Origin: Cohnella ginsengisoli
GTDB lineage: Bacteria > Bacillota > Bacilli > Paenibacillales > Paenibacillaceae
Length of the DNA stretch: 64,000 bases
Direction: 5' to 3'
Assembly: GCF_029525555.1 (NCBI RefSeq)
Contig: NZ_JAPDHZ010000003.1
Span: 806,001-870,000, forward strand
The position numbers and the translations under genes were made by a program. Below, one piece after another: positions 21,701-29,284 of the stretch (the stretch's first letter is position 1; the number at the start of each line of letters is the position of its first letter). The notes beneath the pieces were generated by a model that saw only the letters and a program-made list of their open reading frames with translations, ran no database searches and was not told the DNA's origin.

Positions 21701-21800
21701 CCGCTTGCACCAGGTAATAGCCTCCGGAAAAAACCGAAGTCCACAGCAAGACAGCCGCCAGAAGACGGCTTGTCCGCGCGGGATTTCTTTTCACTTCCAT
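18738..21800 (-). CDS. Secreted metallophosphoesterase with PA14 and fibronectin-like domains
   Basis: A 1020-residue secreted protein. After the signal sequence (RTSRLLAAVLLWTSVFSGG) a PA14 domain spans about residues 68-210 (GLLGEYFAGTGSFDFGD, FRLWIDDQPVIDHW). A purple-acid-phosphatase-like Ig region (GTAYQYRVG) and the calcineurin-like phosphoesterase domain follow, with metal-ligand motifs MTDSQG, GDQVDAG, GNHEGPY, FHKAIYS and GHDHTFMRS. The C-terminus has a fibronectin-type domain and a module with DYEFSVDGGVSWQRATSN that also occurs in the GH92 protein of this operon. The reaction would be phosphomonoester or diester hydrolysis outside the cell; the substrate is unknown. ATG 21800 or GTG 21794 (better spaced from GGAGG) could start it. 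First gene of the operon; the promoter should lie in 21801-22036. Confidence 0.88.
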   Translation of the reverse strand: MEVKRNPARTSRLLAAVLLWTSVFSGGYYLVQAAGNDDSTGAPEAVTTAASETGANLIGATQAVGGGQGLLGEYFAGTGSFDFGDYKGTTIDSQINFTNLDPVLQNLTGKQDNANARWTGQLAVPQTGDYTFYMIGDNGFRLWIDDQPVIDHWVNDWDKEQTSVPISLQGGTKHKIKIEYFEDFGGSNLYLRWSTPTLAKEIVPASAFYLPEDYAGPVSGFIPADGMSVTMATYSELNAPPAGLKDHLTVTADDQPIQLLAAGAGTTPSSLTLSLGTVVKPGQRLNVSYDGQAGLQLSDGTPVAAFRFTPSNNSEAANFEPIAIAMSLYGSAKTNRSFAWYTPYDKPNAAPANILDSIVEVVPAGKSFDSQDAKRYVGKPEETRVLTNLKITGSTTGSFISHKVLVDGLTPGTAYQYRVGNDGHWSEVGSFTTEGNDDHNYEFLYMTDSQGANTNDYEVWARTLGNAMDDYPNAKFMVMTGDQVDAGALESQWLDYFGKPQKLLMNLPLMAAVGNHEGPYNDNYYYHLNYPNNSIEKPLPPGSVYAFDYGDAHIMVLNTMDMAWDDNQKESFRQQIEWLKREVAQTDKKWKVVAFHKAIYSLGNHAEDDDIKALRTMLYPAFDELGIDVVLQGHDHTFMRSFQMYDNKPVASVQKDANGNPLNPDGTLYMINNSAGTKYYDLKNGVDRYYAAVFEQPYKPIYSGIRMTQDSFTIDSYKSGEDKPFDTYTIVRKDSKPAAVERLEAIPAETGKTKLSWRMPASSADDAIRGFRIYEATGKLGVNWSVYVPVAAGQTDYSYTVEGTSASKGYKFAVRAVDKRDNSDAAFASTVGLAPAAPTAPKVDDGRNTFGWKNVPDYDKISDYEFSVDGGVSWQRATSNPQPVGDRDYTAGQVQVRVAADETVGTAAGEALLSDTPFTVNGKLDTFQIAGELKRGDKLQANVTVERLEAYDGDAYVVFQLLKGDTPQLINAVPLKKDKLSIAQYFDVSGAQYSVKVLVLDQFDNNLSLPEQLARAKVLQ

Positions 21801-22036
21801 TCCTCCCAATGAAAAAATCGCCATTCATTAGGTAACCTTACGCGTTGGAAGCGCTGCGCAACTAGACACGGAATGTAAAGAGGAGATCATTTTTCGGTAA
21901 AAAATAGTTGGATTGTTAGCCTCATAGAGAAACATTTTTTGTAAGAGAAGGAATGCAGAGGGTTATGCATAATTCGGAAATGCCGAAGCCATGCTAATCC
22001 ACGGCTCACCACAACAAGTCCGGGAGGAATTGCCAC

Positions 22037-22426
22037 ATGAATAACTTCAACCTATCCAGCCAAATCAACCAATGCGAGCACCTGATCCAGCAGCTGGTGA
22101 ATCAAACGCAACAAGCAAGCCAGATGTATCAGCAACTGCAGCAGCAGGAGCAGCAAAACGCTTCGCGCCTCGAGGAGCTGGCTCAACGCGAGCACAAGTC
22201 CGCCCAGATGATCCAGCAAGCGCTGCACGGACACCAAACGGCGATCCAGCAGTTGCAGCAAGTCGGGCAAATTTGTCGCCAGCTGGAGCAAACGGTCAAC
22301 ATGCAAATGTCGCAGCAAGCGATTCAATCGCAGCCGATCCACTCGCAATTCGGCGGGTTCAATTCGTTCCCGCAGCAACAGCAGCACCTCTCGCCGATGG
22401 GCGGCATGAACAGGAGCTTCCAATAA
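22037..22426 (+). CDS. Gln-rich coiled-coil protein of unknown function
   Basis: A 129-residue protein starting MNNFNLSSQINQCEHLIQQ, with GGGAGG 8 bases before the ATG. About a quarter of the residues are Gln. Residues 5-95 show regular leucine/isoleucine spacing with Gln runs and are likely a long coiled coil (LIQQLVNQTQQASQMYQQLQ). The tail is Gly/Pro/Gln-rich. There is no signal peptide or membrane segment. Small Gln-rich proteins of this type in spore formers are often spore or coat associated, but nothing here proves it. It is divergent from the phosphoesterase operon and ends at a strong terminator. Confidence 0.75.
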   Translation: MNNFNLSSQINQCEHLIQQLVNQTQQASQMYQQLQQQEQQNASRLEELAQREHKSAQMIQQALHGHQTAIQQLQQVGQICRQLEQTVNMQMSQQAIQSQPIHSQFGGFNSFPQQQQHLSPMGGMNRSFQ

Positions 22427-22446
22427 ATCGTCCTATCCAGACGCGC

Positions 22447-22494
22447 AAAGGCCGCCTGCTCCGATGGCTTCATCGGAAGCAGACGGCCTTTTTC
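22447..22494. terminator. Bidirectional rho-independent terminator
   Basis: A long near-perfect hairpin pairs AAAGGCCG...CTGCTCCGATG with CATCGG-AGCAG...CGGCCTTTTT. A T5 tract follows on the plus strand and a weaker T3 tract on the minus strand. It lies between the convergent Gln-rich gene and the ATP-grasp gene. Confidence 0.85.
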
Positions 22495-22511
22495 GATCCT
22501 AAACGTCCCGA

Positions 22512-24007
22512 TCACCGACGCTCGAACCGCAAAGCGATCGCGTCCCTGTATAGCGCCGACAGCTCCGCTTCCCTCTCCGGATGCTGCTTGTAATGGTCGC
22601 CGAGCATGACCTTATGGTTGATCTCGATAACGAGCGGACCGTGCTGCGCGGTATCAAGGATATCGACGGAGCAGAAGACCATGTCCAGCGCCGCCGCGCC
22701 CCGCACGGCAAGCGGAGACAGCCGCTCTCGCACCGCAATCGGTACCTCTACGGATCGCGCGCCTTCCGCGAGGTTGTGCTTCCAGGACCCGCTCCGCCGC
22801 TTGCCCACCCAGACGCGCGCTTCCCCGGCCAGCACGACGATCCTGTATTCGAGCTCCGCCTCCCGATAAGGCGAGATCGCCGCATGCCGTTCGAGCGCAA
22901 AAACGGCGCGAAGCGCCTCCCGCAGCTCTTCCGGGCTGCGGACGCGGTAAACGTGCCGGCCCTGCGCGCCGTCGTCGGGCTTCACGACCGCGTCGCCGCC
23001 GAACCCCGCGAACGTGGCTTCGGCGCGCAAGTACGCGTCGCCGCCGCGGCCGAACCGATAGCCCGGATGCGGCAGGAAGACATGCTCGACGCAGGGCACG
23101 CCGTCCGCCCGCAGCGCGTCAGAGGCGGCGGACTTGCTCAGCGCGAGCGCCGACGCGGAGCTTGGATTAAGGCCGAGCTCTGCGTCCGTCATCAGGAAGC
23201 TCGCCTCGCCCCTTCGCGCGCGGTAAGTCAGGTCCGGCGTGATCGTCTCGAACGAGACGCCGTCCGCCTCGCCGGCGCGCTGGATCAGCCTCAGATAGGG
23301 CCGGGCCGTGACGCCTGCCGATTCCGCGGTCCCTGGCTCCTTCGCCCCTTTGCGACGCTCGCTCGCCGCCGGCTTTTCGCGTCCTCCGGCCGCTGACTTT
23401 TTTTCCAACCGCTCCAGCCATCCGTGTCCCTGGGGGAATCGAGCCCGCACCGCTTCTAGCAGCCAGTCGCGCTCCCCCCTCATTCAGGCTCGGGAGCATC
23501 GTGTCTAGATCCCTCTGATCCTTGTCGCGCACAGCGACGCTCCCTCCTTTGTACAGCAGCTGAATCTCTGGCCTAAGGTAAGGAATTCCGCCTTCCGTTC
23601 GCAAAAACAGTTCGGCCGCCGGCCTGCGAATGGACCGTTCCCTCCGATACGTCCACCAGCCGTCCGCGACGTCGATCAGCATGAGTTGAAATGCCCAAGG
23701 CGAATGCGAATCGCGTCTCGCCCAAATGTCGGTCTCTTCCGTCAGCCGATCCTCCGCGCCGAGCCGGGTCAGCCGCCCCTTCTCCGCCAGGTGAAGCTCC
23801 CATTCCGAAGCCAGCCGCGAATAGACCGAACCGTAATCCGCAAGCGGCAGCAGCACGTCGATATCGTCGTGTGGCCGGCTCTGCCTGCCGAGGTGCAGGT
23901 CCAGCGCCCATCCGCCCGCGATGCCCCAAGCCCCCCTGCCAGTCCTCGAACAACCGATGGATCTCCTCTACGCCAAGCGGCGCCCATATGTAAGCTGCTT
24001 CTGTCAT
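22512..24007 (-). CDS. Nucleotidyltransferase fused to a RimK-like ATP-grasp domain (two frameshifts as sequenced)
   Basis: Shortening the C6 runs at 23931-23936 and 23474-23479 gives one 497-residue frame. Residues 1-205 resemble AadB/LinB-type nucleotidyltransferases: IAGGWALDLHLGRQ, then HDDIDVLLPLADY, which holds the DxD pair. Residues 235-497 form an ATP-grasp domain: VVKPDDGAQGRHVYRV, ELEYRIVVLAGEARVWVGKR, SGSWKHNLAEGA and SVDILDTAQHGPLVIEINHK, as in RimK-like amino-acid ligases. The junction (LEKKSAAGGREKPA) sits on a T7 run at 23398-23404. If that run is also one base too long, the two halves become separate genes, the first ending soon after. Substrates are unknown. The start at 24007 has a weak ribosome site. 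Confidence 0.65.
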
Positions 24008-24145
24008 ATCCGTTTCACCCGTTCGTCCGTGATTCTTCTATTGTAATGGAAGCCGCGTGCGTTGCGAAGCGATCTTCAGCAGGCACCGCCTCGCTTCGTC
24101 CGCTTATTCAGCCAACTTTCAGTCGCGTTTAAAGGGCGTTTAAGG

Positions 24146-24172
24146 TTGACGGCGCATAATGAGTTTTATCAT
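24146..24172 (+). promoter_or_regulatory. Possible sigma-A-type promoter of the ApbE locus
   Basis: TTGACG (24146-24151) and TATCAT (24167-24172) are separated by only 15 bases, short of the usual 17. It is the best candidate in the 206-base gap before the gene at 24214. An AAGCCTAAAGGCTT palindrome follows it just before the ribosome site. Confidence 0.35.
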
Positions 24173-24213
24173 CGATCCAAGCCTAAAGGCTTTTATAAAA
24201 GAGGAGGGCGTTT

Positions 24214-24552
24214 ATGGCCCAGCAAAAGTGGATTAAATGGATCGTCGGGCTCTCGGGCGTCGCTTTATTTACAGGATTCGTCGGACTGGTATCGGCCAAC
24301 GGCGACACGAAGCCGGCCGCGACGACCGATCAATCGGGCAGTCAATCGAACAGTTCGATCGCGCAAGACGACGATCAGGTGACCGACCAGTGGCAGAGCC
24401 AAACGGACGATGGTCAAACGAACGATGGCCAGACGGGCGGCTTCGGACGCCGCGGCAGAGGCAGATTCGGCGATATGGACTCGGGCAGCATCGGATCGGA
24501 CAATCAGATACCTTCGGACAGCCAGGGCAGCATGCGGACCCACGCATCTTAA
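24214..24552 (+). CDS. Small exported or membrane-anchored Asp/Gly/Ser-rich protein
   Basis: A 112-residue protein. ATG 24214 follows AGAGGAGG by 7 bases. The N-terminus has a basic stretch and a hydrophobic segment (WIVGLSGVALFTGFVGLVSA) that acts as signal peptide or anchor. The rest is low-complexity, with repeated DDGQTNDGQTGG and a GFGRRGRGRFGDM patch, and no known domain. It starts 371 bases before the ApbE gene and is probably co-transcribed with it. It contains no FMN-binding domain, so it is not an evident ApbE target. Function unknown. Confidence 0.65.
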   Translation: MAQQKWIKWIVGLSGVALFTGFVGLVSANGDTKPAATTDQSGSQSNSSIAQDDDQVTDQWQSQTDDGQTNDGQTGGFGRRGRGRFGDMDSGSIGSDNQIPSDSQGSMRTHAS

Positions 24553-24584
24553 CGCACATCGTTAACGCAAAGGAGGCGGCGAAA

Positions 24585-25636
24585 ATGGAAACCGACAGCT
24601 TCAGGGCCATGAATACGACGATCGCCACGCAGGGTCTGCCGGTTCGCTGGCGGGCGCAAGCGAGAAACTGGTTCGCGTTCGCCGAAGCGCAACTGAGCCG
24701 TTTCCAGCCTGACAGCGAGCTGTCCAAGCTGAACCGGGCCGCGGGCAAGCCGTTTCTGGCGACGCCGCTGCTCTATCAGGTGCTCGCCGAGGCGGACCGC
24801 TATCATCGCGAGACCGGCGGACTGTTCAGCCCCTACTTAGGCAAGGTGATGGAGCGGCTCGGATATGGCGAGAGCTTCGAGCGGCTGAGCCCCGCCGAAG
24901 CGGAAGAAGGCACGGCGGGCATCGCTGCCGGCGCGGTGGCGAAAGCGAATACGCATGGCGGCGGTAGGCTTGATGCGAATGAGGCCGGCGCCAGGTTAAG
25001 GGATACGAATAAGCTCGGCGACAGAGCCCGGGAGGCGAGCGTCAGACTCTCCGCCGCCGAGCTGGATCCGGGCAGCCGCGCGATCCGGCTGCGACCGGAC
25101 GTTGCAGCGGATCTCGGGGGGCATCGCCAAAGGCTGGACGGCCCGGCATCTGGCGAAGCTGGCCCGGCAGGACGGCGTCCGGATCGGGGCCGTCGGCGCC
25201 GGAGGCGACCTGATCCTCTGGGGCTGTCCGCCGGACGGCTGGCGGATCGGCGTCGCGGATCCTTGGCGCCCGGAGCGGGACGCGACCGGCCTGACGCTTC
25301 GCAGAGGCGCCGGCATCGCGACGAGCAGCGCGGTCAAGCGCCGCTGGCAGGACCAGGGCGGCAGCGTGCGCCATCATATCGTCGATCCGCGCACAGGCCA
25401 ATCGGCGCGCACCGATCTGGCGCAGGTGACCGTGATCGCGCCGGACGCGGTCATGGCCGAAGTTTATGCCAAATGCGCGCTTCTGCTCGGCGCCGACGAA
25501 GGTCCGGCATGGCTTGAACGGGCGAACCCCCCGCTGCGCGATGATCGGCGTTCAAAACGACGGCGCGCTCGTCTACGGCGGCGATCTGGAAACGTATGTC
25601 ATGGAGGAGCGTGATAGCTATGAACGGATTGGCTGA
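24585..25636 (+). CDS. apbE: FAD:protein FMN transferase, ApbE family (two frameshifts as sequenced)
   Basis: ApbE attaches FMN from FAD to a Ser/Thr of exported flavoproteins. Shortening G6 at 25116-25121 and C6 at 25527-25532 yields 349 residues. Visible motifs are FRAMNTTIATQGL near the start, LSRFQPDSELSKLNRAAG, the FAD/metal motif DLGGIAKGW, GAVGAGGDLILWG and HHIVDPRTGQSART. An unusual low-complexity insert (about residues 105-155) separates the N-terminal helices from the core. ATG 24585 follows AAAGGAGG. Its end overlaps the downstream ferric-reductase-like gene by 17 bases. No signal peptide or lipobox is seen, so it may act in the cytosol or be exported another way. Confidence 0.85.
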
Positions 25637-26192
25637 TTGGCTGACCGTGTGGACGACGACCCGCGCGGCCGGCATTACCTGTTACTTGCTGTTGTTCGTG
25701 TCGACGGGCGCCGGCATTTTGACGAGTCTCAAGCTGTTCGGGCCGAAAACCCGCGCAGGCGTGCTATTCCTTCACCAATCCGCCGGCTGGTTCGGCTTCT
25801 TGTTCGGCGCCCTGCACGGATCGGTGCTGATGTTCGACAAGTACGTCGGCTACAGCCCGATGGAGCTGCTCGTCCCTTTTGCAGCTCGCACCCATCCTTA
25901 TTTGATGGGAATCGGCACGCTCAGCTTCTATATCACGCTCATCCTGATCGCTTCGTCGGACATGATGAAGCGGCTCGGCAAAAAAACCTGGCGCGCCATC
26001 CACTTTCTCGCGTTCCCCGGCTTCTTCATGGGCCTGGTCCATGGGCTCCTCCTCGGCACCGATTCGAGCCAGCCCTGGATGAAATGGACTTATATCGCGA
26101 CCGCCGGACTCGTCGTGGCGCTCACCATTTTCCGCATCGCCGTCCCGAGCCCGACGGGCGTCGCCAAGACGAGAGCGAAGGCGGCGGCTTGA
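25620..26192 (+). CDS. Ferric-reductase-like transmembrane (heme b) protein
   Basis: A 190-residue integral membrane protein with about five hydrophobic helices. They start at GITCYLLLFVSTGAGILTS and include WFGFLFGALHGSVLMF, MGIGTLSFYITLILIASSD, FLAFPGFFMGLVHGLLLG and WTYIATAGLVVALTIF. Histidines in LFLHQSAGW, ALHGSV, AIHFLAF and LVHGLLLG fit the paired heme ligands of the ferric reductase-like (MsrQ/NOX-type) domain. ATG 25620 follows GGAGGAG by 10 bases; an in-frame start at 25596 is less likely. Next to ApbE it suggests a short trans-membrane electron-transfer chain ending in a flavinylated protein that is not encoded here. Confidence 0.8.
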   Translation: MNGLADWLTVWTTTRAAGITCYLLLFVSTGAGILTSLKLFGPKTRAGVLFLHQSAGWFGFLFGALHGSVLMFDKYVGYSPMELLVPFAARTHPYLMGIGTLSFYITLILIASSDMMKRLGKKTWRAIHFLAFPGFFMGLVHGLLLGTDSSQPWMKWTYIATAGLVVALTIFRIAVPSPTGVAKTRAKAAA

Positions 26193-26197
26193 GGCCA

Positions 26198-26248
26198 AAG
26201 AAAAGCAGGCATGATGGCCCCTTTGGGATATCATGCCTGCTTTTCTTG
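26198..26248. terminator. Bidirectional terminator between convergent genes
   Basis: AAGAAAAGCAGGCATGAT pairs with ATCATGCCTGCTTTTCTT around a 15-base loop. T-rich tracts occur on both strands. It serves both the ferric-reductase-like gene and the convergent phosphodiester-glycosidase-like gene. Confidence 0.9.
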
Positions 26249-26249
26249 T

Positions 26250-27419
26250 TCAGCCGACTCGCACTACGAGCGCGTTGCTCAGCAATCGCCCCGGCTTGGT
26301 CAAGTATTTGCCGTCCGTCCACAGCCCGCTCGAAGCGCCGCCGTCGAGGTTCATCGCCTGCCAAGCGCCGGCTTGCCTCATGATTTCCGCCAGTTGCGGA
26401 ATCGTGGCGCCGCCCGTCGTCAGCAGAAGCAGCAGATGGTCGTGCGTGATTCCGATTGCGCTGCGAGCCCCGCCGTTCGTCAAGATTTTCGGATCCTTGA
26501 AGCCTTCGCCGGCGATATCGAGCGCGACTTTGCCTTTTGCGACGAGCTGCGGGCCCGCTTGAACGGCTCCCTCAACGGTGCCTTGGTTAAAGCGCTCCAT
26601 GAACGAAAGGCCGGGGACGATCTCCGCCAGTTGATCGGCATCGTACAAGAACGTCGCCCGCTTGTCGCCGGAGCTGTTCTTCTTCAACTTGCCGCCGCCC
26701 GCGATATAGCCGTATGGCACCTTGAAGTCGCTGTCCGTGTAGGCGTCGAAAAAGGTGCCGTTGATCGCAACCCTCGCTTTCGCCCGTTTTGCCATACTGC
26801 CCAGCTCCTCGACCTTGCCGATCTTGTTCCCGGCGAGCACCGTGTCCAGACGAACTTCCGGATGCAGCAGCGCGACAGTCACGACTTGCGAAACGTAGGT
26901 TCTGCCGCCGACCTTGAAGCGCACCGACGCTTGCTCGACCGGCTTCATGTCCGCCGGGTGCTTCCCTCTCGCGACGGGCAGTCTCAGCGAATCGCCGTCC
27001 GGCGCCACGAGCTGCGCCGCTTCGATGTCACGCTCCCATCGCACTATCCACCCGAACGCCGAAGTCACCGCTGTCAATGGAACGTACAGGCTGCCGCCTT
27101 TGTTGAACGGCGCTGCCTTCAGCGTCACGGGGACCCCGTTCAGCGTCGCGACTGTGCTGCCTGGCGACATGTCGAGCGTCGCATCTTCGCCTAGCGATAG
27201 CGTCACGGCACGTCCGTTCTCTCCTTGCACGATCCGCCCGCCTGCGAAACCGTCCAGCGAACGAAGCGTGATATAGGATCTACCTTGCGCGTCCACGTAG
27301 ATCATGCCTTTGGCAGGCGCCGTCACCGCGGAGACCGTCTGAGCGACCGGCGGGGCCGAGGTCATGAAGACCGCGAATGCCGCGAAGGCGATCATCAACC
27401 ATAACCACCGTTTTTTCAT
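26250..27419 (-). CDS. Exported phosphodiester glycosidase (NAGPA) family protein with copper-amine-oxidase-like N-terminal domain
   Basis: A 389-residue exported protein with signal peptide MKKRWLWLMIAFAAFAVFM. Residues 35-130 look like the copper-amine-oxidase-N repeat common in Paenibacillaceae surface proteins (YITLRSLDGFAGGRIV, LYVPLTAVTSAFGW). Residues 165-389 match the NAGPA/phosphodiester glycosidase domain: VAINGTFFDAYTDSDFKVP, TNGGARSAIGITHDHLLLL and AMNLDGGASSGLWTDGK. The mammalian relative removes GlcNAc from GlcNAc-phospho-mannose; bacterial members are linked to surface polysaccharides. The substrate here is unknown. Single gene, with the upstream side in repetitive DNA. Confidence 0.88.
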   Translation of the reverse strand: MKKRWLWLMIAFAAFAVFMTSAPPVAQTVSAVTAPAKGMIYVDAQGRSYITLRSLDGFAGGRIVQGENGRAVTLSLGEDATLDMSPGSTVATLNGVPVTLKAAPFNKGGSLYVPLTAVTSAFGWIVRWERDIEAAQLVAPDGDSLRLPVARGKHPADMKPVEQASVRFKVGGRTYVSQVVTVALLHPEVRLDTVLAGNKIGKVEELGSMAKRAKARVAINGTFFDAYTDSDFKVPYGYIAGGGKLKKNSSGDKRATFLYDADQLAEIVPGLSFMERFNQGTVEGAVQAGPQLVAKGKVALDIAGEGFKDPKILTNGGARSAIGITHDHLLLLLTTGGATIPQLAEIMRQAGAWQAMNLDGGASSGLWTDGKYLTKPGRLLSNALVVRVG

Positions 27420-27499
27420 TTGTGTAAGTCTCTCCTCTGTCCTAATCTCTTCTCTTTATCGGCAGCGGGCGGCCAACATCAAAGAAGGGGGGGGGGTGA

Positions 27500-27651
27500 T
27501 TGAACGCAGTTTGTTACTGGTTGAGACTTCTTTCGCGATGGGGACGGCGGTTGAACGCGGTTTGTTTCTGTTTGAGACTTCTTTCGCGATGGGGGCGGCG
27601 GTTGAATGCGGTTTGTTTCTGGTTGAGACTTCTTTCGCGATGGGGGGGGCA
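27500..27651. repeat. 51-bp tandem repeat, left part (three units)
   Basis: Units begin at 27500, 27551 and 27602, each starting TTGAACGC(A/G)GTTTGTT and containing GAGACTTCTTTCGCGATGGGG. The unit is 51 bases, so all frames can stay open, but no start or ribosome site supports translation. The array continues on the other side of an IS256-type element. Nothing else is seen in 27420-27499 apart from a run of G. Confidence 0.9.
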
Positions 27652-29010
27652 AGTCCATATTTATGTGTAAAATCCTCGTCGACGAATTTTGTTGCTTACT
27701 TTTGATTCTTCGCACGCTCTTTCTGCCACGCATGGTACCTTGTCATGTCCATGAAGCGCTTGTTGCTCCATAATTCTTCGAGCTCCATGAGCACGGCACC
27801 GATTAATCGGATAACCGATTCACGGTTCGGAAAAATCTGTATAACCGATTCTCGCCGACGGATCTCCCGGTTGACTCGCTCCATGCCGTTCGAGGTCCGG
27901 ATTCTTACCCGGTACTCTTCCGGGTATGCCAGTACCGCTGTGGCGTCGTCAAATCCTCGCTCCAGCGTCTCCATGGCCTTTGGCGCTTTCTCCTGGTACA
28001 TCTCTTGCGTTTCTTCCAGCAGCCTTCTCGCGCTCTCCAGGTTCTGCGCTTCGAATATCGAGCGCAGAGCCGCCTTTATTTCGGATTGTAGTGCCTTCGG
28101 CGTGACATCTAGAATATTTCGCGTAAAATGCGTCTGACACCTTTGCCATGTCGCCCCTTGAAAGTGATGCTTAATCGCTTGGACAAGGCCGCCATGCGTG
28201 TCGCTGATGACCAGGTCTACGCCATGGAGTCCACGCTGCTTCAAGCCCTCAAAGAATGCACTCCAGCTCGCTTCGGACTCGGTATCGTCGATGGAAATTC
28301 CAAGCACCTCACGGTTACCGTGCTCGTTGATGCCGTAGCCGGTTAACACGCCACGGGAGCGCACCCGACCGTTCTCTCTAACTTTGACATACATGGCGTC
28401 CACAATGACAAACGGGTAGCTCTTTTCCTCCAAGGAACGCGTGCGCCAAGACTCCACCAGCGGATCCAACTGCTTACACAGCTCGCTCACTGTGGATTTC
28501 GAAAACGTTGTACCGCAAAGTTCCTCTGTAATCCGCTGAACCTTCCGCGTCGAGACGCCGTTCACGACCATCTCCATAAGGGATGTCACCAGCGCCTGCT
28601 CACTACGTTGATACCGGGCGAATAGCTCTGTGGAGAACTGGCCGTCTCGAAACCTCGGAACCTCCAGCTGCAGCTTGCCTACCCGTGTCGTTAATCCTCG
28701 CGCATAACTGCCGTTTCGCTGGCCTTGACGGGTTTGCGTACGCTCGTAAGGTTCGGCCTCCAGTTGATCTGTTGCTTGCGCCTTCAACACCTGGTTGAGC
28801 ACCGTCTCCAGCAGCTTGGCCACTCCCTCGTCACGTGCCTGTCCAATAAACAATTGATGCAATAGTGCCTCGTCTAGTGTAATCTGATACTGAGCCATGA
28901 ATAGCCCTCTCCCTTGAATGTTGTCTCGACAACTCCATTCTAGACGAGGTTCTATTTCATGGCTCTCCTTATTTTCAAGAGGCCATCCATTTTACACAAT
29001 TATATGGACT
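27652..29010 (-). mobile_element. IS256-family insertion sequence inside a minisatellite
   Basis: About 1359 bp. The left end AGTCCATATTTATGTGTAAA and the right end (reverse complement AGTCCATATAATTGTGTAAA) match at 19 of 24 bases. The element holds one intact transposase gene. The repeats at 27500-27651 and 29016-29284 are the same 51-bp family, so the element landed in the array. GATGGGGG-type sequence lies at both edges (27639-27650 and 29016-29024) and could be a 9-bp target duplication, blurred by a G-run error and a few extra bases. No other clear target repeat is seen. Confidence 0.85.
27696..28898 (-). CDS. IS256-family (Mutator-type) transposase
   Basis: A complete 400-residue DDE transposase. 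The N-terminus MAQYQITLDEALLHQLFIG is followed by RQGQRNGSYARGLTTRVG and the catalytic core: Asp in FVIVDAMYVKVREN, Asp in VDLVISDTHGGLVQAI, and Glu in RTSNGMERVNREIRRR. The Cys/His segment WQRCQTHFTRNIL is typical of the family. GGGAGAGGG precedes the ATG. No frameshift is present, so the element may still be active. Confidence 0.95.
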   Translation of the reverse strand: MAQYQITLDEALLHQLFIGQARDEGVAKLLETVLNQVLKAQATDQLEAEPYERTQTRQGQRNGSYARGLTTRVGKLQLEVPRFRDGQFSTELFARYQRSEQALVTSLMEMVVNGVSTRKVQRITEELCGTTFSKSTVSELCKQLDPLVESWRTRSLEEKSYPFVIVDAMYVKVRENGRVRSRGVLTGYGINEHGNREVLGISIDDTESEASWSAFFEGLKQRGLHGVDLVISDTHGGLVQAIKHHFQGATWQRCQTHFTRNILDVTPKALQSEIKAALRSIFEAQNLESARRLLEETQEMYQEKAPKAMETLERGFDDATAVLAYPEEYRVRIRTSNGMERVNREIRRRESVIQIFPNRESVIRLIGAVLMELEELWSNKRFMDMTRYHAWQKERAKNQK

Positions 29011-29015
29011 CAACT

Positions 29016-29284
29016 GATGGGGGCGGCGGTTGAACGCGGTTTGTTTCTGGTTGAGACTTCTTTCGCGATGGGGGAGGTGATTGAACGCGGTTTGTTTCTG
29101 GTTGAGACTTCTTTCGCGATGGGGACAGCGGTTGAACGCGGTTTGTTTCTGGTTGAGACTTCTTTCGCGATGGGGACGGCGGTTGAACGCGGTTTGTTTC
29201 TGGTTAAGACTTCTTTCGCGATGGGGACGGCGGTTGAATGCGGTTTGTTTCCAGCTGAGACTTTTTCGTCGATGAGAGTTGCGT
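29016..29284. repeat. 51-bp tandem repeat, right part (five units)
   Basis: Units begin at 29030, 29081, 29132, 29183 and 29234. The first four are nearly identical to each other and to the left array; the fifth is degenerate (CCAGCTGAGACTTTTTCG). On the minus strand they could encode a 17-residue repeat KEVSTRNKPRSTAVPIA, on the plus strand GLFLVETSFAMGTAVER. No start context supports either. Confidence 0.9.

Noticed and set aside
27500..29284. Possible CRISPR array
   Set aside because: Repeats are contiguous 51-bp units without unique spacers, and no cas genes are present.
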